A stretch of DNA of 64,000 nt from Kitasatospora fiedleri. Its GTDB lineage: Bacteria; Actinomycetota; Actinomycetes; Streptomycetales; Streptomycetaceae. Below the pieces are notes generated by a model. That model ran no database searches. It was not told the origin of the DNA and was given only the letters and a program-made list of their open reading frames with translations. Below are positions 44,353 through 54,230 of the stretch, in pieces. The number at the start of each line of letters is the position of its first letter. The first letter of the stretch is position 1. The stretch lies in contig NZ_OX419519.1 of the NCBI RefSeq assembly GCF_948472415.1, positions 1,240,001 to 1,304,000 on the forward strand, read 5' to 3'. The position numbers and the translations under genes were made by a program.

Positions 44353-44882
44353 GTGACCGTGGCCGAGACACTGGTGGCCTCCGAGTACGAGGCCGAACGG
44401 CTGGACGCCACCGCCGCCTGGGTCGCCCGCCACCGGCCGCCGGGCAGCGGAGCGCTGGCCGAACTCGGCGCCGGCGACGGCGCGCTGACCGGACGGCTGC
44501 TGCGGGCCGGGTACACCGTGCACGCCGCCGAACCGGACCCGGCCCTGCGGGCCCGACTCTGGGACCGACTCCGCGGACGGGCCCGACTACGGCTCAGCGG
44601 GGCCGACCTGGCGGCCCCGCCACCGGTGCGCCGCCGCTTCGGCGCGGTACTGCTGATCGACACCCTGCACGCCGGCCAGGACCTGGAACTCCTGCACGCC
44701 CTCCCACCGACCTGCTGTTCGTCGCCCTGGCCCCGCCCGCCCTGGACGGCCGACTCCGCCCGTGGCTCTCCGCCCAACAGGGCTGGCTGCTGGTGGAGGA
44801 GATCGACCTGGCCGCCCCGCGCCCCACCCAACGCACCCTCGCCCCGGGCAGCCGCGGCGTCCTGCTCCGCCGGGCCGGCTGA
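44353..44882 (+). pseudogene. SAM-dependent methyltransferase-like protein, one frameshift (probable sequence error)
   Basis: GTG at 44353. The N-terminal part carries a methyltransferase motif I, GALAELGAGDGALTGRLLRAGYTVHAAEPDPALRARL, and FGAVLLIDTLHAGQDLELLHAL. The frame then breaks at 44703-44706. One added base restores TDLLFVALAPPALDGRL, WLSAQQGWLLVEEIDL and GVLLRRAG with a stop at 44882, for about 177 residues. It should bind SAM by a Rossmann fold; the target is unknown. The neighbouring patatin gene is convergent. Confidence 0.68.
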
Positions 44883-45013
44883 TCCCGGCAGCGGCGAGAC
44901 GGCGACAGCGACAGCGACAGCGACAGCAGCGACACAACGCGCGACACGGCATGGGCCCGGCACGGCCCGGCACGAGCCTGCCCGGCCCGGCGACGGCCCG
45001 ACTGCGGCGCGGC

Positions 45014-46046
45014 TCAGGACAGCCGGGCGATCAGCTCGTCCATCGCCACCCGCCCGGCGTCCATCGCGGCCCGCAGCAGCACCGGGTCCCGGGTCAGCCG
45101 TCCGACCTTCGGGGCCTCCGGCCCGGGGCGGACGGAGAGCACGGCGGGGCCGTCGGCGGGCGGGGCGAGGTCGTGGCGGCCGAGCAACTCCTCGTCGGCG
45201 AGCAGCCGTTCGGCCCGCCCCAGGTAGGAGTCGCGCAGCGGCGCGGGGTAGCGGCGCAGCACCGTCCGGGCGACCATCCGGGAGCCGCGCGAGGGCCCGG
45301 CCGCCACCGCCGCCGCCGCAGCCGTCGCCGTCGCCGCCGGGACCGGGCCCGGGAGCGCAGCACCAGGACGTGCGTGGCGCCCTGGGCGAGCGCGGTGCGG
45401 AACGGGATGGACTCGGCCAGCCCGGCGTCGTAGTAGCGGCTGCCGTCGAGTTCCACCGGCGGTCCGGCGAGCAGCGGGAGGGCGGCGCTGGCCCGCAGGG
45501 CGAGGCGGAGCCGGGCCGGGTCGGTGAGCAGGGGGTGGAGGTCGGTGGCGACGCCGGTGCCGGTGTGGGTGGCGATCGGGTGCAGGGTGGTGGGGTTGGC
45601 GAGGATCGCGTCGAAGTCCATCCGGGCCACGTGCGCGTAGAGGTGCTCGACCAGGTTGTGCAGGTCGACGACGGGACGGCCGCGCAGCACGTTGCCGGGC
45701 CGGACCATCGCCCGGGCGTACTCCTCGTCGGCCCAGCCGCGAGTTGCCCGGGGTCGCTGCTGAGCAGCCAGGCGCCGGTCAGCGCCCCGGCGGAGGCCCC
45801 GTAGACGGCGTCGAACACCCCGGTGAGACCGGCCTCGTGGAGGGCCAGGGCCATGCCGCCGGAGATGATGCCGCGCATGCCGCCGCCCTCGACGGCGAGC
45901 GCGATCCGCAGCCCGTCGGTCCGCCCGCCGGGACGGCTGCCGGTGCGCCGCCGCTCGGCGAGGGCGGCCAGGACCCGGCCCCGCGCGCCCGTGGCGTCCA
46001 CGGCATCCGTGGCGTCCGCGATCCCGAACCCGTCCTGCTGATCCAC
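45014..46046 (-). pseudogene. Patatin-like phospholipase, two frameshifts (probable sequence errors)
   Basis: GTG at 46046 follows GGGAG. Patatin hallmarks are present: oxyanion loop LAVEGGGMRGIISGG, nucleophile elbow YGASAGALTG, and the DAGLAESIPF region with the catalytic Asp (DGSRYYDAGLAES). The frame breaks near 45739-45742 (one C restores QLRGWADEEYARAM) and near 45344-45348 (one base restores RSRAPVPAATATAA leading into GPSRGSRMVARTVLRR). The reconstructed protein is about 345 residues, normal for bacterial patatins, which hydrolyse acyl esters of lipids at membranes. All catalytic residues are intact, so the gene is probably functional in reality. Confidence 0.78.
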
Positions 46047-46245
46047 GCCGTACTCCCGTACTCCCGCACCTGTACCGACACCCGCACCACGCCCGCCCGG
46101 ACGTCCCGCCGGGCGCCGGGGCCCGGCGTCCGGAACGCCGAGAAGTGTCGCACACGAACCCGGGCGCGCCGCCCTGCCACGCCACCACCGCCGTCCCCCG
46201 CCCACTCTCCCGCCCCGTCACCCTGCGCCACGCTAGTGTGACGTC

Positions 46246-46840
46246 ATGTCGGTCCTCGGCACCTCCGCCCACTCCGCCACCGCCGCGCTGCCCGAACCCG
46301 TCGCCCGGGCCGTCGAGTTGGCGGACCGGCTGGGGTTCGCCCAGTCCTGCCGCCCGGAGCACGGGCGGCTGCTGCAGGCCCTCGCCGCGGGCGCGACCGG
46401 CCGGATCGGGGAGACCGGCACCGGGTGCGGCGTCGGCCTGGGCTGGCTGCTCGCCGGGCGGCGGCCGGGCGTCCGGGTGGTGAGCGTCGAGCGGGAAGCC
46501 GAACGCGTGGCCGCGGTAAGGGAGTTGTTCGCCGACGTGCCCGACCTGGAGGTGCTGCACGGCGACTGGACGCGAATCCACCGGCACGGCCCGTTCGACC
46601 TGCTGGTCCTGGACGGCGGCGGCAACGGCAAGCAGTCCGCAGCCGCCGACCCGGAACGCCTGCTCACCCCGGCGGCACCCTGGTGGTCGACGACCTCACC
46701 CCGCTCACCGGCTGGCCCCGACCTACCGAGGCGCGCCCGACACCGGCCGCACCGTCTGGTACGACCACCCGGCCCTGCTCACCACCGAGGTCCGCCTCGC
46801 CCCGGACCTGTCCACCCTGCTGGCCACCCGCCGCCCCTGA
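46246..46840 (+). pseudogene. O-methyltransferase-like protein (class I), two frameshifts (probable sequence errors)
   Basis: ATG at 46246. The SAM-binding start reads ATGRIGETGTGCGVGLGWLLAG, then VRVVSVEREAERVAAVRELF and PFDLLVLDGGGNGKQS. One extra G near 46670-46672 restores LLTPGGTLVVDDLTPLTGW. One extra C near 46715-46719 restores PPTYRGAPDTGRTVWYDHP and LLTTEVRLAPDLSTLLATRR with a stop at 46840. The reconstructed length, about 198 residues, suits small O-methyltransferases. The methyl acceptor is unknown. Confidence 0.75.
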
Positions 46841-46925
46841 CGTCCGCTCGGCGCTCGGGTCCGGTCAGCGCTCGCGTCCGCTCGGCTCTCGGGTCCGGTC
46901 AGCGCTCGCGTCCGCTCAGCGCTCG
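46841..46925. repeat. 34-bp tandem repeat (about 2.5 copies) at the pirin 3' end
   Basis: Units start at 46841, 46875 and 46909 with cgtccgctcggcgctcgggt-like sequence. The array separates the convergent methyltransferase and pirin genes and runs into the last codons of pirin, encoding its RGRER terminus. Confidence 0.75.
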
Positions 46926-47875
46926 CGTCCCCGCGGCTTGAGCGGCACCGGCGGCAGTTGGGGGGCGTGCAGCCGTTCGCCGTCGTAGCCGTGGACCCGG
47001 CCGAAGCGGGTGCCGGTCTCCCAGTCGGCGCGGGCCGCCGCGATCTCCTCGTGCGTGCGGCCGACGAAGTTCCACCACATGACGAGGCGTTCCTCGAAGG
47101 GTTCGCCGCCGAGCAGCAGCAGGGCGGCGTCGGTGCGGGCGCGCAGCGGGAGTTCGCGGCGGCCGCAGCCGAGGTAGAGGAGGGAGCCCGGTTCGACCGG
47201 GACGCCGTCGACGTCGGTGCTGCCGGTCATGGCGAGGACGGCGTACTCGAAGCCGGGTTCGAGCGGCAGGCGGTGGGCGGCGCCCTCGCGGAGGGTGAGG
47301 TCGGCGCCGGTGAGGGCGGTGTGGGTGGTGCCGGGCGAGGTGGTGCCGTCGAGGGTGCCGAGGATGAGGTCGGCGTGCAGGCCGCCGGCGGTGACGACGG
47401 GCAGCTCGGGGTGGTGTTCGAAGGCGGGCGCGGTGTGCCGGTGGGCGTCGGGGAGGGCGACCCAGAGTTGGGCGCCGTGCAGCAGCGGCGCGTGCTCGCG
47501 CGGGGACTGCTCGGAGTGCGAGATGGCCCGGCCGGAGGTCATCAGGCCGAGTTCGCGCGGGCGGACGGTCTGCACGTTGCCGAGGCTGTCCCGGTGCAGC
47601 ACGCTGCCCTCGTGCAGCCAGCTGACGGTCTGCAGGCCCGTGTGGGGGTGCGGCGGCACCTGCATGCCGGGCTCGTCGGCGATGTCGTCGGGGCCGTAGT
47701 GGTCGACGAAGCACCAGGCGCCGACCATCCGGCGGCCGAGGTTGGGCAGCAGCCGCCGGACCACGGTGGACTCGCCGAGCGGGACGCGCCGCCCGGTCAG
47801 CAGGTCCTTGACGGGGCCGGTGGCGGCCTGGCGGCCGCAGACGGCCGGGGCGGGTTTCCGGTCGAGGTTGCTCAT
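46916..47875 (-). CDS. Pirin family protein
   Basis: This is a 319-residue bicupin. The N-terminal metal site is PHPHTGLQTVSWLHEGSVLHRDSLG plus HSEQSP, supplying the three His and one Glu ligands expected of pirins. Other family features are RMVGAWCFVDHYGPD and, near the C-terminus, GGEPFEERLVMWWNFVGRTHEEI. ATG at 47875 gives the usual pirin start. Bacterial pirins may act as quercetinase-like dioxygenases or regulators; which applies here is unknown. The gene is single. Confidence 0.9.
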   Translation of the reverse strand: MSNLDRKPAPAVCGRQAATGPVKDLLTGRRVPLGESTVVRRLLPNLGRRMVGAWCFVDHYGPDDIADEPGMQVPPHPHTGLQTVSWLHEGSVLHRDSLGNVQTVRPRELGLMTSGRAISHSEQSPREHAPLLHGAQLWVALPDAHRHTAPAFEHHPELPVVTAGGLHADLILGTLDGTTSPGTTHTALTGADLTLREGAAHRLPLEPGFEYAVLAMTGSTDVDGVPVEPGSLLYLGCGRRELPLRARTDAALLLLGGEPFEERLVMWWNFVGRTHEEIAAARADWETGTRFGRVHGYDGERLHAPQLPPVPLKPRGRER

Positions 47876-48022
47876 GGCCGCCAGTATCGACCGGACCGCC
47901 CGCCGCCCCCGGCCGCACGCACCCCGTGTCCGGACGAATCCCGCGAACGCAGCCGCTCCCGTCCCCGCCCCTACACGCAGACGCAGACGCGGACGCACCC
48001 CCCGTCAGCCGACGAGGCGGCC

Positions 48023-48703
48023 TCAGTGCTTGCAGGCCCACCACGCCTCGGCGCTCGCCGCCTCCGCCTGGGCACGCAGCGCGCGGACGGCCTCCGCCGG
48101 GTCGGCCGCACCGTAGACCGCCGAGCCGGCCACGAACACGTCGGCCCGGCCTCGGCGCAGGCTTCGATGGTGGCGGGGGCGACCCCGCCGTCGACCTGGA
48201 GCCACAGGTCGAGGCCGTGCTTGTCGATCAGCTGCCGGGTGCGGCGGATCTTGGGGAGCATGATGTCGAGGAAGGCCTGGCCGCCGAAGCCGGGCTCCAC
48301 CGTCATGATCAGCACCATGTCCAGCTCGGGCAGCAGGTCCTCGTACGGCTCGATCGGGGTGGCGGGGCGCAGCGCCATCGAGGCGCGGGCGCCCTTGGCG
48401 CGGATCTCCCGGGCGAGGCGGACGGGGGCGGCGGCGGCCTCGACGTGGAAGGTGACGGAGCCGGCGCCGGCCTCGACGTACTGCGGGGCCAGCGGTCGGG
48501 CTGTTCGATCATCAGGTGGCAGTCGAGGGGGGTGTCGGTGGCGCGGGCCAGCGACTCGACGATCGGCACGCCCAGCGTGAGGTTGGGGACGAAGTGGTTG
48601 TCCATCACGTCGACGTGCAGCCAGTCCGCGCGCGCACCGCCTCGGCCTCGTCGGCGAGGCGGGCGAAGTCCGCGGAGAGGATGCTGGGGTTGATCTGCGC
48701 CAT
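48023..48703 (-). pseudogene. rpe: Ribulose-phosphate 3-epimerase, three frameshifts (probable sequence errors)
   Basis: ATG at 48703 starts [19 protein letters not shown], the canonical Rpe beginning. Three one-base losses break it: near 48627-48636 (restores [20 protein letters not shown]), near 48485-48490 (restores [20 protein letters not shown]) and near 48144-48148 (restores [15 protein letters not shown]). All catalytic motifs are then present: [32 protein letters not shown] and VDGGV. The reconstructed protein is about 227 residues, as usual. It interconverts ribulose-5-phosphate and xylulose-5-phosphate in the pentose phosphate pathway. Such an important gene is unlikely to be truly broken three times. 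Confidence 0.85.
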
Positions 48704-48869
48704 GGCGAGGGTACCTTCACGACTCGGTGCGGGCGGCCCGGGCGACCGCCCCCGACCATCATCCCCCGTCCGCCGGACGGCCCGGCAGGTGGCCGGGCAG
48801 CGGATCGAGCAGGTGACCGGGCGGCAGAACCGTCTCGGAGCGCCCGCACGTCGCGGAGGCGCACCCCCG

Positions 48870-48894
48870 AAGTGTTCACACGGCCGAAACACTT
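48870..48894. promoter_or_regulatory. Inverted repeat upstream of the SCO6745-like gene
   Basis: AAGTGTT (48870-48876) and AACACTT (48888-48894) flank an 11-base spacer, about 80 bases before the ATG at 48976. It is a candidate operator or promoter-proximal element. Confidence 0.4.
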
Positions 48895-48975
48895 CCCCTT
48901 CCCGGTGTCGGCCCGCTCTGGCAGGCTCCACAGCAGGCGGACCCAACGCTGCTCGCCCCTCACGAAAGGCGTCCG

Positions 48976-49830
48976 ATGACCCAGGTCGTCCACCCCGCAC
49001 GTGCTCTCTGGTGGCTGTTCGAACCCGTCCACGCCCTCACCTACTTCTCCCCCGAGGCCCGCGCCGCGTACGAAGCGGCGGGGCTGCGCGGCTACTGGCG
49101 CGGTTACTTCGGCGGCCGCTCGGCGCCGCTGGGCGCGGTGGACGCGGCGCCGGTGGTGGCCGCGTTCTTCAACTTCGCGCCGCAGATGGTCGAACGGGCG
49201 CTGCCGGAGGTGTGGACGCTGGCGAGCCCGGAGCAGGCGCTGGAGGCCCGGGTCGAGGGGGTGACGGGCGCGCTGCGGCGCGTCCTGGCGGACGTGAAGC
49301 CGGACCTGATCGACCGTTCGGTGGAACTGCTGGAACGCGCCGTCGAGGGCCTGGACTGTTGTGGGCGCGTGCTGGCCGCCGCGAACGCCGACCTCCCCCG
49401 CCCGGAGGGCCGCCTGGCCCGACTGTGGCAGGCCACCACCGTGCTGCGCGAGCACCGGGGCGACGGCCACGTCGCCGCCCTGGTCACCGAGGGCCTCGAC
49501 GGCTGCGAGGCGCTGGTGGTCCGCTGCGCGCTGGACACCCGCCGCGAGACGCTCCAGCCGCACCGGGGGTGGAGCGACACCGAGTGGGACGAGGCCACCG
49601 CCCGGCTGACCGACCGCCACTGGCTGGCCCCGGACGGCTCGCTGACCCCCGAGGGCCGCCGCCGCCACCTCGCCCTGGAGGCCGCCACCGACCTGGCCGC
49701 CTCCCGGGTCTGGACGCACTTCCACCGCTCCGAGCTGGACGAACTCCTCAGCGCGCTGCGCCCGATCTCCGCCGCCTGCCGCGCCGACCTGCCCCCGACC
49801 ACCCCGATCGGCCTGCCCAACGCGGCCTGA
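48976..49830 (+). CDS. SCO6745 family protein (helical, unknown function)
   Basis: This is a 284-residue protein from ATG 48976. It begins [45 protein letters not shown], which I recognise as the start of the SCO6745-type family. Further features are [52 protein letters not shown] (a histidine-containing motif common in this family) and [17 protein letters not shown]. It may adopt a winged-helix or helical-bundle fold, but no activity is known. A hairpin follows. Confidence 0.82.
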   Translation: MTQVVHPARALWWLFEPVHALTYFSPEARAAYEAAGLRGYWRGYFGGRSAPLGAVDAAPVVAAFFNFAPQMVERALPEVWTLASPEQALEARVEGVTGALRRVLADVKPDLIDRSVELLERAVEGLDCCGRVLAAANADLPRPEGRLARLWQATTVLREHRGDGHVAALVTEGLDGCEALVVRCALDTRRETLQPHRGWSDTEWDEATARLTDRHWLAPDGSLTPEGRRRHLALEAATDLAASRVWTHFHRSELDELLSALRPISAACRADLPPTTPIGLPNAA

Positions 49831-49846
49831 CGCCGAGCGGGTCCCC

Positions 49847-49868
49847 ACCCCGGCCACCCGGCCGGGGT
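49847..49868. terminator. Hairpin terminator between convergent genes
   Basis: Perfect 9-bp stem (accccggcc with ggccggggt) with a 4-base loop, 17 bases after the SCO6745-like stop. Confidence 0.65.
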
Positions 49869-49942
49869 TCAGCCGCACCGGACGTCGCCCGCCATCGGCC
49901 ACTGGCCGTCCACCGGACCTGCCCCGGAGCCAGGCCGGCCGG

Positions 49943-50569
49943 TCAGTACGGGGGCGGTCCGAGGACGATGGCGCGGCCGGAGTAGAACCGCTCCAGGTCG
50001 CCCCAGGGGACGCGGGCGGCGCGCTGCGAACCGTCGGGGAAGCCGGACGGGTTGTGAATCCGCAGCGCCTCGTCGTCGGCGCCGACCGCGAGCACCAGGT
50101 GCCCGCCGGTGTGCGGCACTTCGGGGGCGAGGGTACGGATGCCGGGGTGGACGGAGAGCACCGGGAGCCGGCCCGCGGCGAGTTCGGCGGCGATCCGGTC
50201 GGCGGGCAGCGGGTCGACCGCCTCGGCGTGCAGGCCCCAGCGGGTGCGGGCGTACGCGGCGAACGGGGCGTGGATCAGACCGTCGAGCCGCCCGTCGGGG
50301 TGCCGGACGTACGCCCCGGCCCGTTGGCACTCCTCGGCGAGCGGGACGGCCGCCGGGGCGACGCCCCACCAGTGGTCGAGCGCCATCCGCAGGCAGGCCA
50401 TCCCGCACAGCCGCCACGACCAGTACTCGTACTCGTCCTCGTCGGCGGCGCCGGAGCGCTCCCACAGCGGGTCGTCGGCGGCCCGCAGCGTGCCGTCCAG
50501 GATGTCGGGCACGAGTTCGGGCGACTCCCACTGGGAGTAGTAGGGGACCTGATGGCTGATCGGCTTCAC
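49943..50569 (-). CDS. C39-like (papain-fold) cysteine peptidase family protein
   Basis: This is a 208-residue protein. GTG at 50569 follows AGGA. The catalytic Cys is in [18 protein letters not shown], the His in [16 protein letters not shown] and the likely Asn/Asp in [11 protein letters not shown], the order seen in C39-like peptidases. It begins with [19 protein letters not shown] and has no signal peptide. It may cleave peptides or isopeptides in the cytoplasm; the substrate is unknown. Confidence 0.82.
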   Translation of the reverse strand: MKPISHQVPYYSQWESPELVPDILDGTLRAADDPLWERSGAADEDEYEYWSWRLCGMACLRMALDHWWGVAPAAVPLAEECQRAGAYVRHPDGRLDGLIHAPFAAYARTRWGLHAEAVDPLPADRIAAELAAGRLPVLSVHPGIRTLAPEVPHTGGHLVLAVGADDEALRIHNPSGFPDGSQRAARVPWGDLERFYSGRAIVLGPPPY

Positions 50570-50813
50570 CCGGTCATCCTGGCGCACTTTCGTCCCCGTC
50601 CCCCGGAGCGCCGTCCGCGACACCGGGAACCGCCACCCCACCGGCAGCGGGAGGAACCGCGCCGCGCGGCCCGGCGCACGCGGTGGCCGCCGCCCGTCCG
50701 CGTGATCGCCCGCCCGCCGTTTCCGCAGTATCGTCCGTGCTCGCACCCGCGCCCCGCGCGCACCCGCCTCCAACCGCCCCGCCCACCCCACCCGCCCCCC
50801 GAACGGAACCGCC

Positions 50814-51344
50814 GTGGCCGAGATCCGCCCCGAACCCGTCGACTCCCCCGACGCCCGCCTGCTGCTGACCGAGTACCAGGCCGAGGTACGCCGCCGCTGG
50901 AGCGGACCCCCGCCCGCCGGAGCGCTGCCCGTCGAGGAGGCCCCGGCGGACCTCGAACTCACCGCGGCGCGCGGCGGCGTGTTCCTGCTCGCCCGGCTGG
51001 ACGGCCGCCCGGCCGGCTGCGCGGGCGTCCGGACCCTGGCCGCCGACCCCGCCGACGCCGCCGACCCCGCCGTCTCCGGCACCCCCGCCGTCTCCGGTGC
51101 CCCCGGCAGCGCCGAGCTGAAACGGCTGTACGTCCGCCCGTCCGCCCGCGGGCACGGCCTGGGCCGCGCCCTGCTCGCCGCCGCCGAGGACGCCGCCCGC
51201 GCGCTGGGCCACACCCGGCTACGGCTGGACACCATGGCCGAATTCGCCGAGGCCCGCGCGCTGTACACGGCCGCCGGCTACGCGGACATCCCGCCGTACA
51301 ACGCCAACCCGTACGCCGCGCACTGGCTGGAGAAGACCCTGTGA
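50814..51344 (+). CDS. GNAT family N-acetyltransferase
   Basis: This is a 176-residue protein with GTG at 50814. The GNAT core is visible: GVFLLARLDGRPAGCAGVRTL, then AELKRLYVRPSARGHGLGRALLAAAEDAARALGHTRLRLDT, with the acetyl-CoA pyrophosphate loop RGHGLG, and YTAAGYADIPPYNANPYAAHWLEK at the end. It transfers an acyl group from CoA to an unknown amine. An Ala/Asp/Pro repeat (about residues 78-96) lengthens a loop. It overlaps the next gene by four bases. Confidence 0.9.
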   Translation: MAEIRPEPVDSPDARLLLTEYQAEVRRRWSGPPPAGALPVEEAPADLELTAARGGVFLLARLDGRPAGCAGVRTLAADPADAADPAVSGTPAVSGAPGSAELKRLYVRPSARGHGLGRALLAAAEDAARALGHTRLRLDTMAEFAEARALYTAAGYADIPPYNANPYAAHWLEKTL

Positions 51345-52063
51345 CCGGGCCGGTGGTGAACCTGTGGCGGGCGGGCCTGAGCGCCGTACCGGACGGGGTG
51401 TGGGCCCGCACGGACGCCGAGGTGCTGATCCTCGCGGACAACGAGCTGACCGAACTCCCGGATACCATCGGCGAGTTCACCCGCCTGCGGACCCTCGACC
51501 TGGGGCACAACGCGCTCACCGCCGTCCCCGACCGGATCGGCGCCCTCACCGGCCTGTCCGGCTTCCTCTACCTGCACGACAACCGGCTCACCGCGCTGCC
51601 GGCCGCCCTCGGCCGGCTGCACCGGCTGCGCTACCTCAACGTCGGCGACAACCCGCTCACCGAACTCCCGGACAGCATCGGCGACTTGACCCATCTCCTC
51701 GAACTGCGCGCGCAGAGCTGCCGGTTGACCGCCCTCCCGGCGACCCTCGGCGCGCTGTCCCGGCTGCGCGAACTGCGCCTGCGCGGCAACCGCCTGACGG
51801 CGCTGCCCGCCGCGCTCTCCGGACTGCGCGAGCTGCGCTGCCTGGAACTGCGCGACAACCGGCTCACCACCCTGCCGCCCGCGCTGGCCGGACTCCCCCT
51901 GCTGCGCGAACTCGACCTGCGCGGCAACCCGTTGGCGCCGGTCCCGCCCTGGCTGGCCGAACTCCCCGCGCTGGAGAAGCTCGACCTGCGATGGACCCCG
52001 CACCCGCCCGCCGCGCACCTGGTCGACACCCTCGAACGGCGCGGCTGCGCCGTGTACTCCTGA
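51341..52063 (+). CDS. Leucine-rich repeat protein
   Basis: This is a 240-residue protein. GTG at 51341 overlaps the GNAT stop codon as GTGA. About nine consecutive 23-residue leucine-rich repeats of the bacterial type fill it, for example LRTLDLGHNALTAVPDRIGA and LRELRLRGNRLTALPAALSG. There is no signal peptide, membrane segment or additional domain, so it is probably a cytoplasmic binding scaffold; the partner may be the acetyltransferase, by translational coupling (inference). A large hairpin follows. Confidence 0.9.
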   Translation: MTGPVVNLWRAGLSAVPDGVWARTDAEVLILADNELTELPDTIGEFTRLRTLDLGHNALTAVPDRIGALTGLSGFLYLHDNRLTALPAALGRLHRLRYLNVGDNPLTELPDSIGDLTHLLELRAQSCRLTALPATLGALSRLRELRLRGNRLTALPAALSGLRELRCLELRDNRLTTLPPALAGLPLLRELDLRGNPLAPVPPWLAELPALEKLDLRWTPHPPAAHLVDTLERRGCAVYS

Positions 52064-52076
52064 CCCGGCACGGACG

Positions 52077-52131
52077 GACGGGCGGGGGCGGCCCGACGGA
52101 GGACCCCTCCCCCGGACCGCCCCCGCCCGTC
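52077..52131. terminator. Long-stem terminator between convergent genes
   Basis: Perfect 15-bp outer stem (52077-52091 with 52117-52131), with a 25-base loop able to pair internally, 13 bases after the LRR stop. Confidence 0.75.
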
Positions 52132-52175
52132 GACGACCGTCAGCCGACGACCGTCAGCCGTCGGCCGTCAGCGCC

Positions 52176-53147
52176 TCACCAGGCGTAGTGCTCCGGCGCG
52201 CTGCGGTAGCCGGGGAAGATCTCGTCCAGCCGCTCCAGCGCCTTGGCGTCCAGCCGGACCTCCAGCGAGCGCACCGCCGCGTCCAACTGCTCCTCGGTGC
52301 GGGGGCCGATGATCGGGGCGGTGACGGCCGGACGGCCGCGCAGCCAGGCCAGCGCGACGTCGCCGGGCTCGTGCCCGAGCTCCTGGCACAGGTCCTCGTA
52401 CGCCTGGATCTGCTCGCGGTGCTCGTTCAGGGTGTCCTGGGCCCGGCCCTCGGCGCGGCGCACGCCCTCGCGCTCCTTGCGCAGCACGCCGCCGAGCAGG
52501 CCGCCGTGCAGCGGGGACCACGGGATCAGGCCGAGTCCGTAGTGCTGGGCGGCGGGGACGACCTCCAGCTCGACGCTGCGCTCGATCAGGTTGTACAGCG
52601 ACTGCTCGCTGGTCAGGCCGAGGAAGTTGCGGGCCCTGGCGGTCTCCTGCGCCTGGGCGAGGTGCCAGCCGGCGAAGTTGGAGGAGCCGACGTAGATGAT
52701 CTTGCCCTGGAGGGTGAGCACCTCCATCGCCTGCCAGACCTCGTCCCAGGGGGTGTCCCGGTCGACGTGGTGCATCTGGTAGAGGTCGATGTGGTCGGTC
52801 TGGAGGCGGCGCAGGCTGGCGTCCACGGCGCGGCGGATGTTGAGCGCGGAGAGCTTGCCCTCGTTGGGCCAGTCGCCCATGTCGCCGTACAGCTTGGTGG
52901 CGATCACGGTCTTCTCGCGCCGTCCGCCGCCCTTGGCGAACCAGTTCCCGATGATGCTCTCGGTGAGGCCCCTGTTCTCGCCCCAGCCGTAGACGTTGGC
53001 GGTGTCGAAGAAGTTGATGCCGTGCCCGTGCGCGGCGTCCATGATCCGGTGCGCGTCGGCCTCCACGGTGTGCGGGCCGAAGTTCATGGTGCCCAGGCAG
53101 AGCCGGGAGACGGACAGGCCGGTACGGCCGAGGTGGGTGTACTCCAT
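52176..53147 (-). CDS. Aldo/keto reductase
   Basis: This is a 323-residue protein. ATG at 53147 (MEYTHLGRTGLSVSRLCLGTMNFG) follows GGAGGGTGGAAG. Catalytic tetrad candidates are Asp and Tyr in FFDTANVYGWGENRGLTE, Lys in TVIATKLYGD and His in DLYQMHHVD. SSNFAGWHLAQAQ, SEQSLYNLIERSVELEV and TAPIIGPRTEEQLDAAV are conserved barrel and NADPH-binding segments. It reduces carbonyls, or oxidises alcohols, with NADP(H); the substrate is unknown. It is a single gene. Confidence 0.92.
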   Translation of the reverse strand: MEYTHLGRTGLSVSRLCLGTMNFGPHTVEADAHRIMDAAHGHGINFFDTANVYGWGENRGLTESIIGNWFAKGGGRREKTVIATKLYGDMGDWPNEGKLSALNIRRAVDASLRRLQTDHIDLYQMHHVDRDTPWDEVWQAMEVLTLQGKIIYVGSSNFAGWHLAQAQETARARNFLGLTSEQSLYNLIERSVELEVVPAAQHYGLGLIPWSPLHGGLLGGVLRKEREGVRRAEGRAQDTLNEHREQIQAYEDLCQELGHEPGDVALAWLRGRPAVTAPIIGPRTEEQLDAAVRSLEVRLDAKALERLDEIFPGYRSAPEHYAW

Positions 53148-53319
53148 GGCTTCCACCCTCCGCCGCACCGGCCGACTTGTCCAGTACCACCCGCCCGTCC
53201 AGTACCGGCCACGACCGGACACGACCGGCCCGCCCGCCTCGCCGCCCCCGTCGCGTCCGCCCCCGCACCCGACCCGCCGTCAGGAACCGTCCGCCCACGA
53301 GGGACCCCGGCCGTTGCGG

Positions 53320-54128
53320 CTACGCGGTGTAGCGGGTGGCGAGGGCCGGGGACTGGCCGCCGAAGGCGGCGAGGTCGGCGGTGAACACGTTCTGCAGCAG
53401 TTGGTAGTCCTCGACGCCGGGGGCGCTGACGGTCTCGCCGAGTTCCAGGCCGCGCAGGGCGCCGGTGACGAGGTCCTCGGCGCTCATCCGGGGGACGGCG
53501 CTCAGGTCCATGCCCTGGGAGGAGTGGAACTCGGTGGCCACCACGCCGGGGCAGACCACGGCGACGGTGACGCCGGAGTCCTCGACCTCGGCGGCCAGGG
53601 CCTGGGTCATGGCGACCAGGTAGGCCAGGGTCCCGGCGTAGACGGCGCGGCGGGGCATGACGCTCTTGTCGGCGGGCCCGGAGAAGGCGATCATGCCGGC
53701 GACGTTGAGGATGGTGCCCGTCCCGCGCCGCTGCATGGGCCCCACCGCGGCCCGCATCAGCTGGGTGGGGCCAGGACCTTGACGTTGACGAGTTCGCGGG
53801 CCTTGTCGGCGGGCAGGTCGGCCAGCGGCATGTAGTGGGAGACGCCGGCGTTGTTGACCAGCACGTCCAGCGGCTCGGCCGCGCAGATCGCCGCGAGGGC
53901 GTCGACGCCGTCCTCGGTGGAGAGGTCGGCGACGACGGTGCGGACCTCGACCTCGGGGTGCGCGGAGGCGAACGCCTCCAGGCGCTCCCGGCGGCGGCCG
54001 ACGACGATCAGGTCGTAGCCGTCGGCGGCGAAGCGTTCGGCGAACGCCTTGCCGATGCCGGAGGTCGCGCCGGTGACGAGGGCGAGCTTGCCCGTGGCGG
54101 GTGTTTCCTTGCGTCGTGTCTCGCTCAT
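53320..54128 (-). pseudogene. Short-chain dehydrogenase, one frameshift (probable sequence error)
   Basis: ATG at 54128 follows GGAGGC. Classical SDR motifs are LALVTGATSGIGKAFAERFA, VVADLSTEDG and VLVNNAGVSHY. The frame breaks near 53767-53770; one extra C restores VKVLAPTQLMRAAVGPM. After it come ILNVAGMIAFSG, then PRRAVYAGTLAYLVAMTQAL, where Tyr and a displaced Lys position would be expected (the canonical YxxxK reads YAGTL, lacking Lys). The reconstructed protein has about 269 residues. It is divergent from an XRE-type regulator that may control it. Confidence 0.8.
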
Positions 54129-54174
54129 GCCTCCAGCATGCGCGCCGACCGCCCCACCAGGGAGTAGACCCGCT

Positions 54175-54199
54175 TTCCTGGGACCATCGGTACCAGGAA
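54175..54199. promoter_or_regulatory. Inverted-repeat operator candidate between SDR and XRE genes
   Basis: TTCCTGG (54175-54181) and CCAGGAA (54193-54199) flank an 11-base spacer in the 102-base divergent promoter region. XRE/MmyB-type regulators beside oxidoreductases commonly bind such sites. Confidence 0.55.
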
Positions 54200-54230
54200 G
54201 CACGAAGCTCCTTTTTGCCACAATGAGGGC

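Noticed and set aside
48023..48703. Programmed ribosomal frameshifting in rpe
   Set aside because: There are three separate breaks without slippery heptamers, in a gene never known to use recoding; missing bases explain it better.
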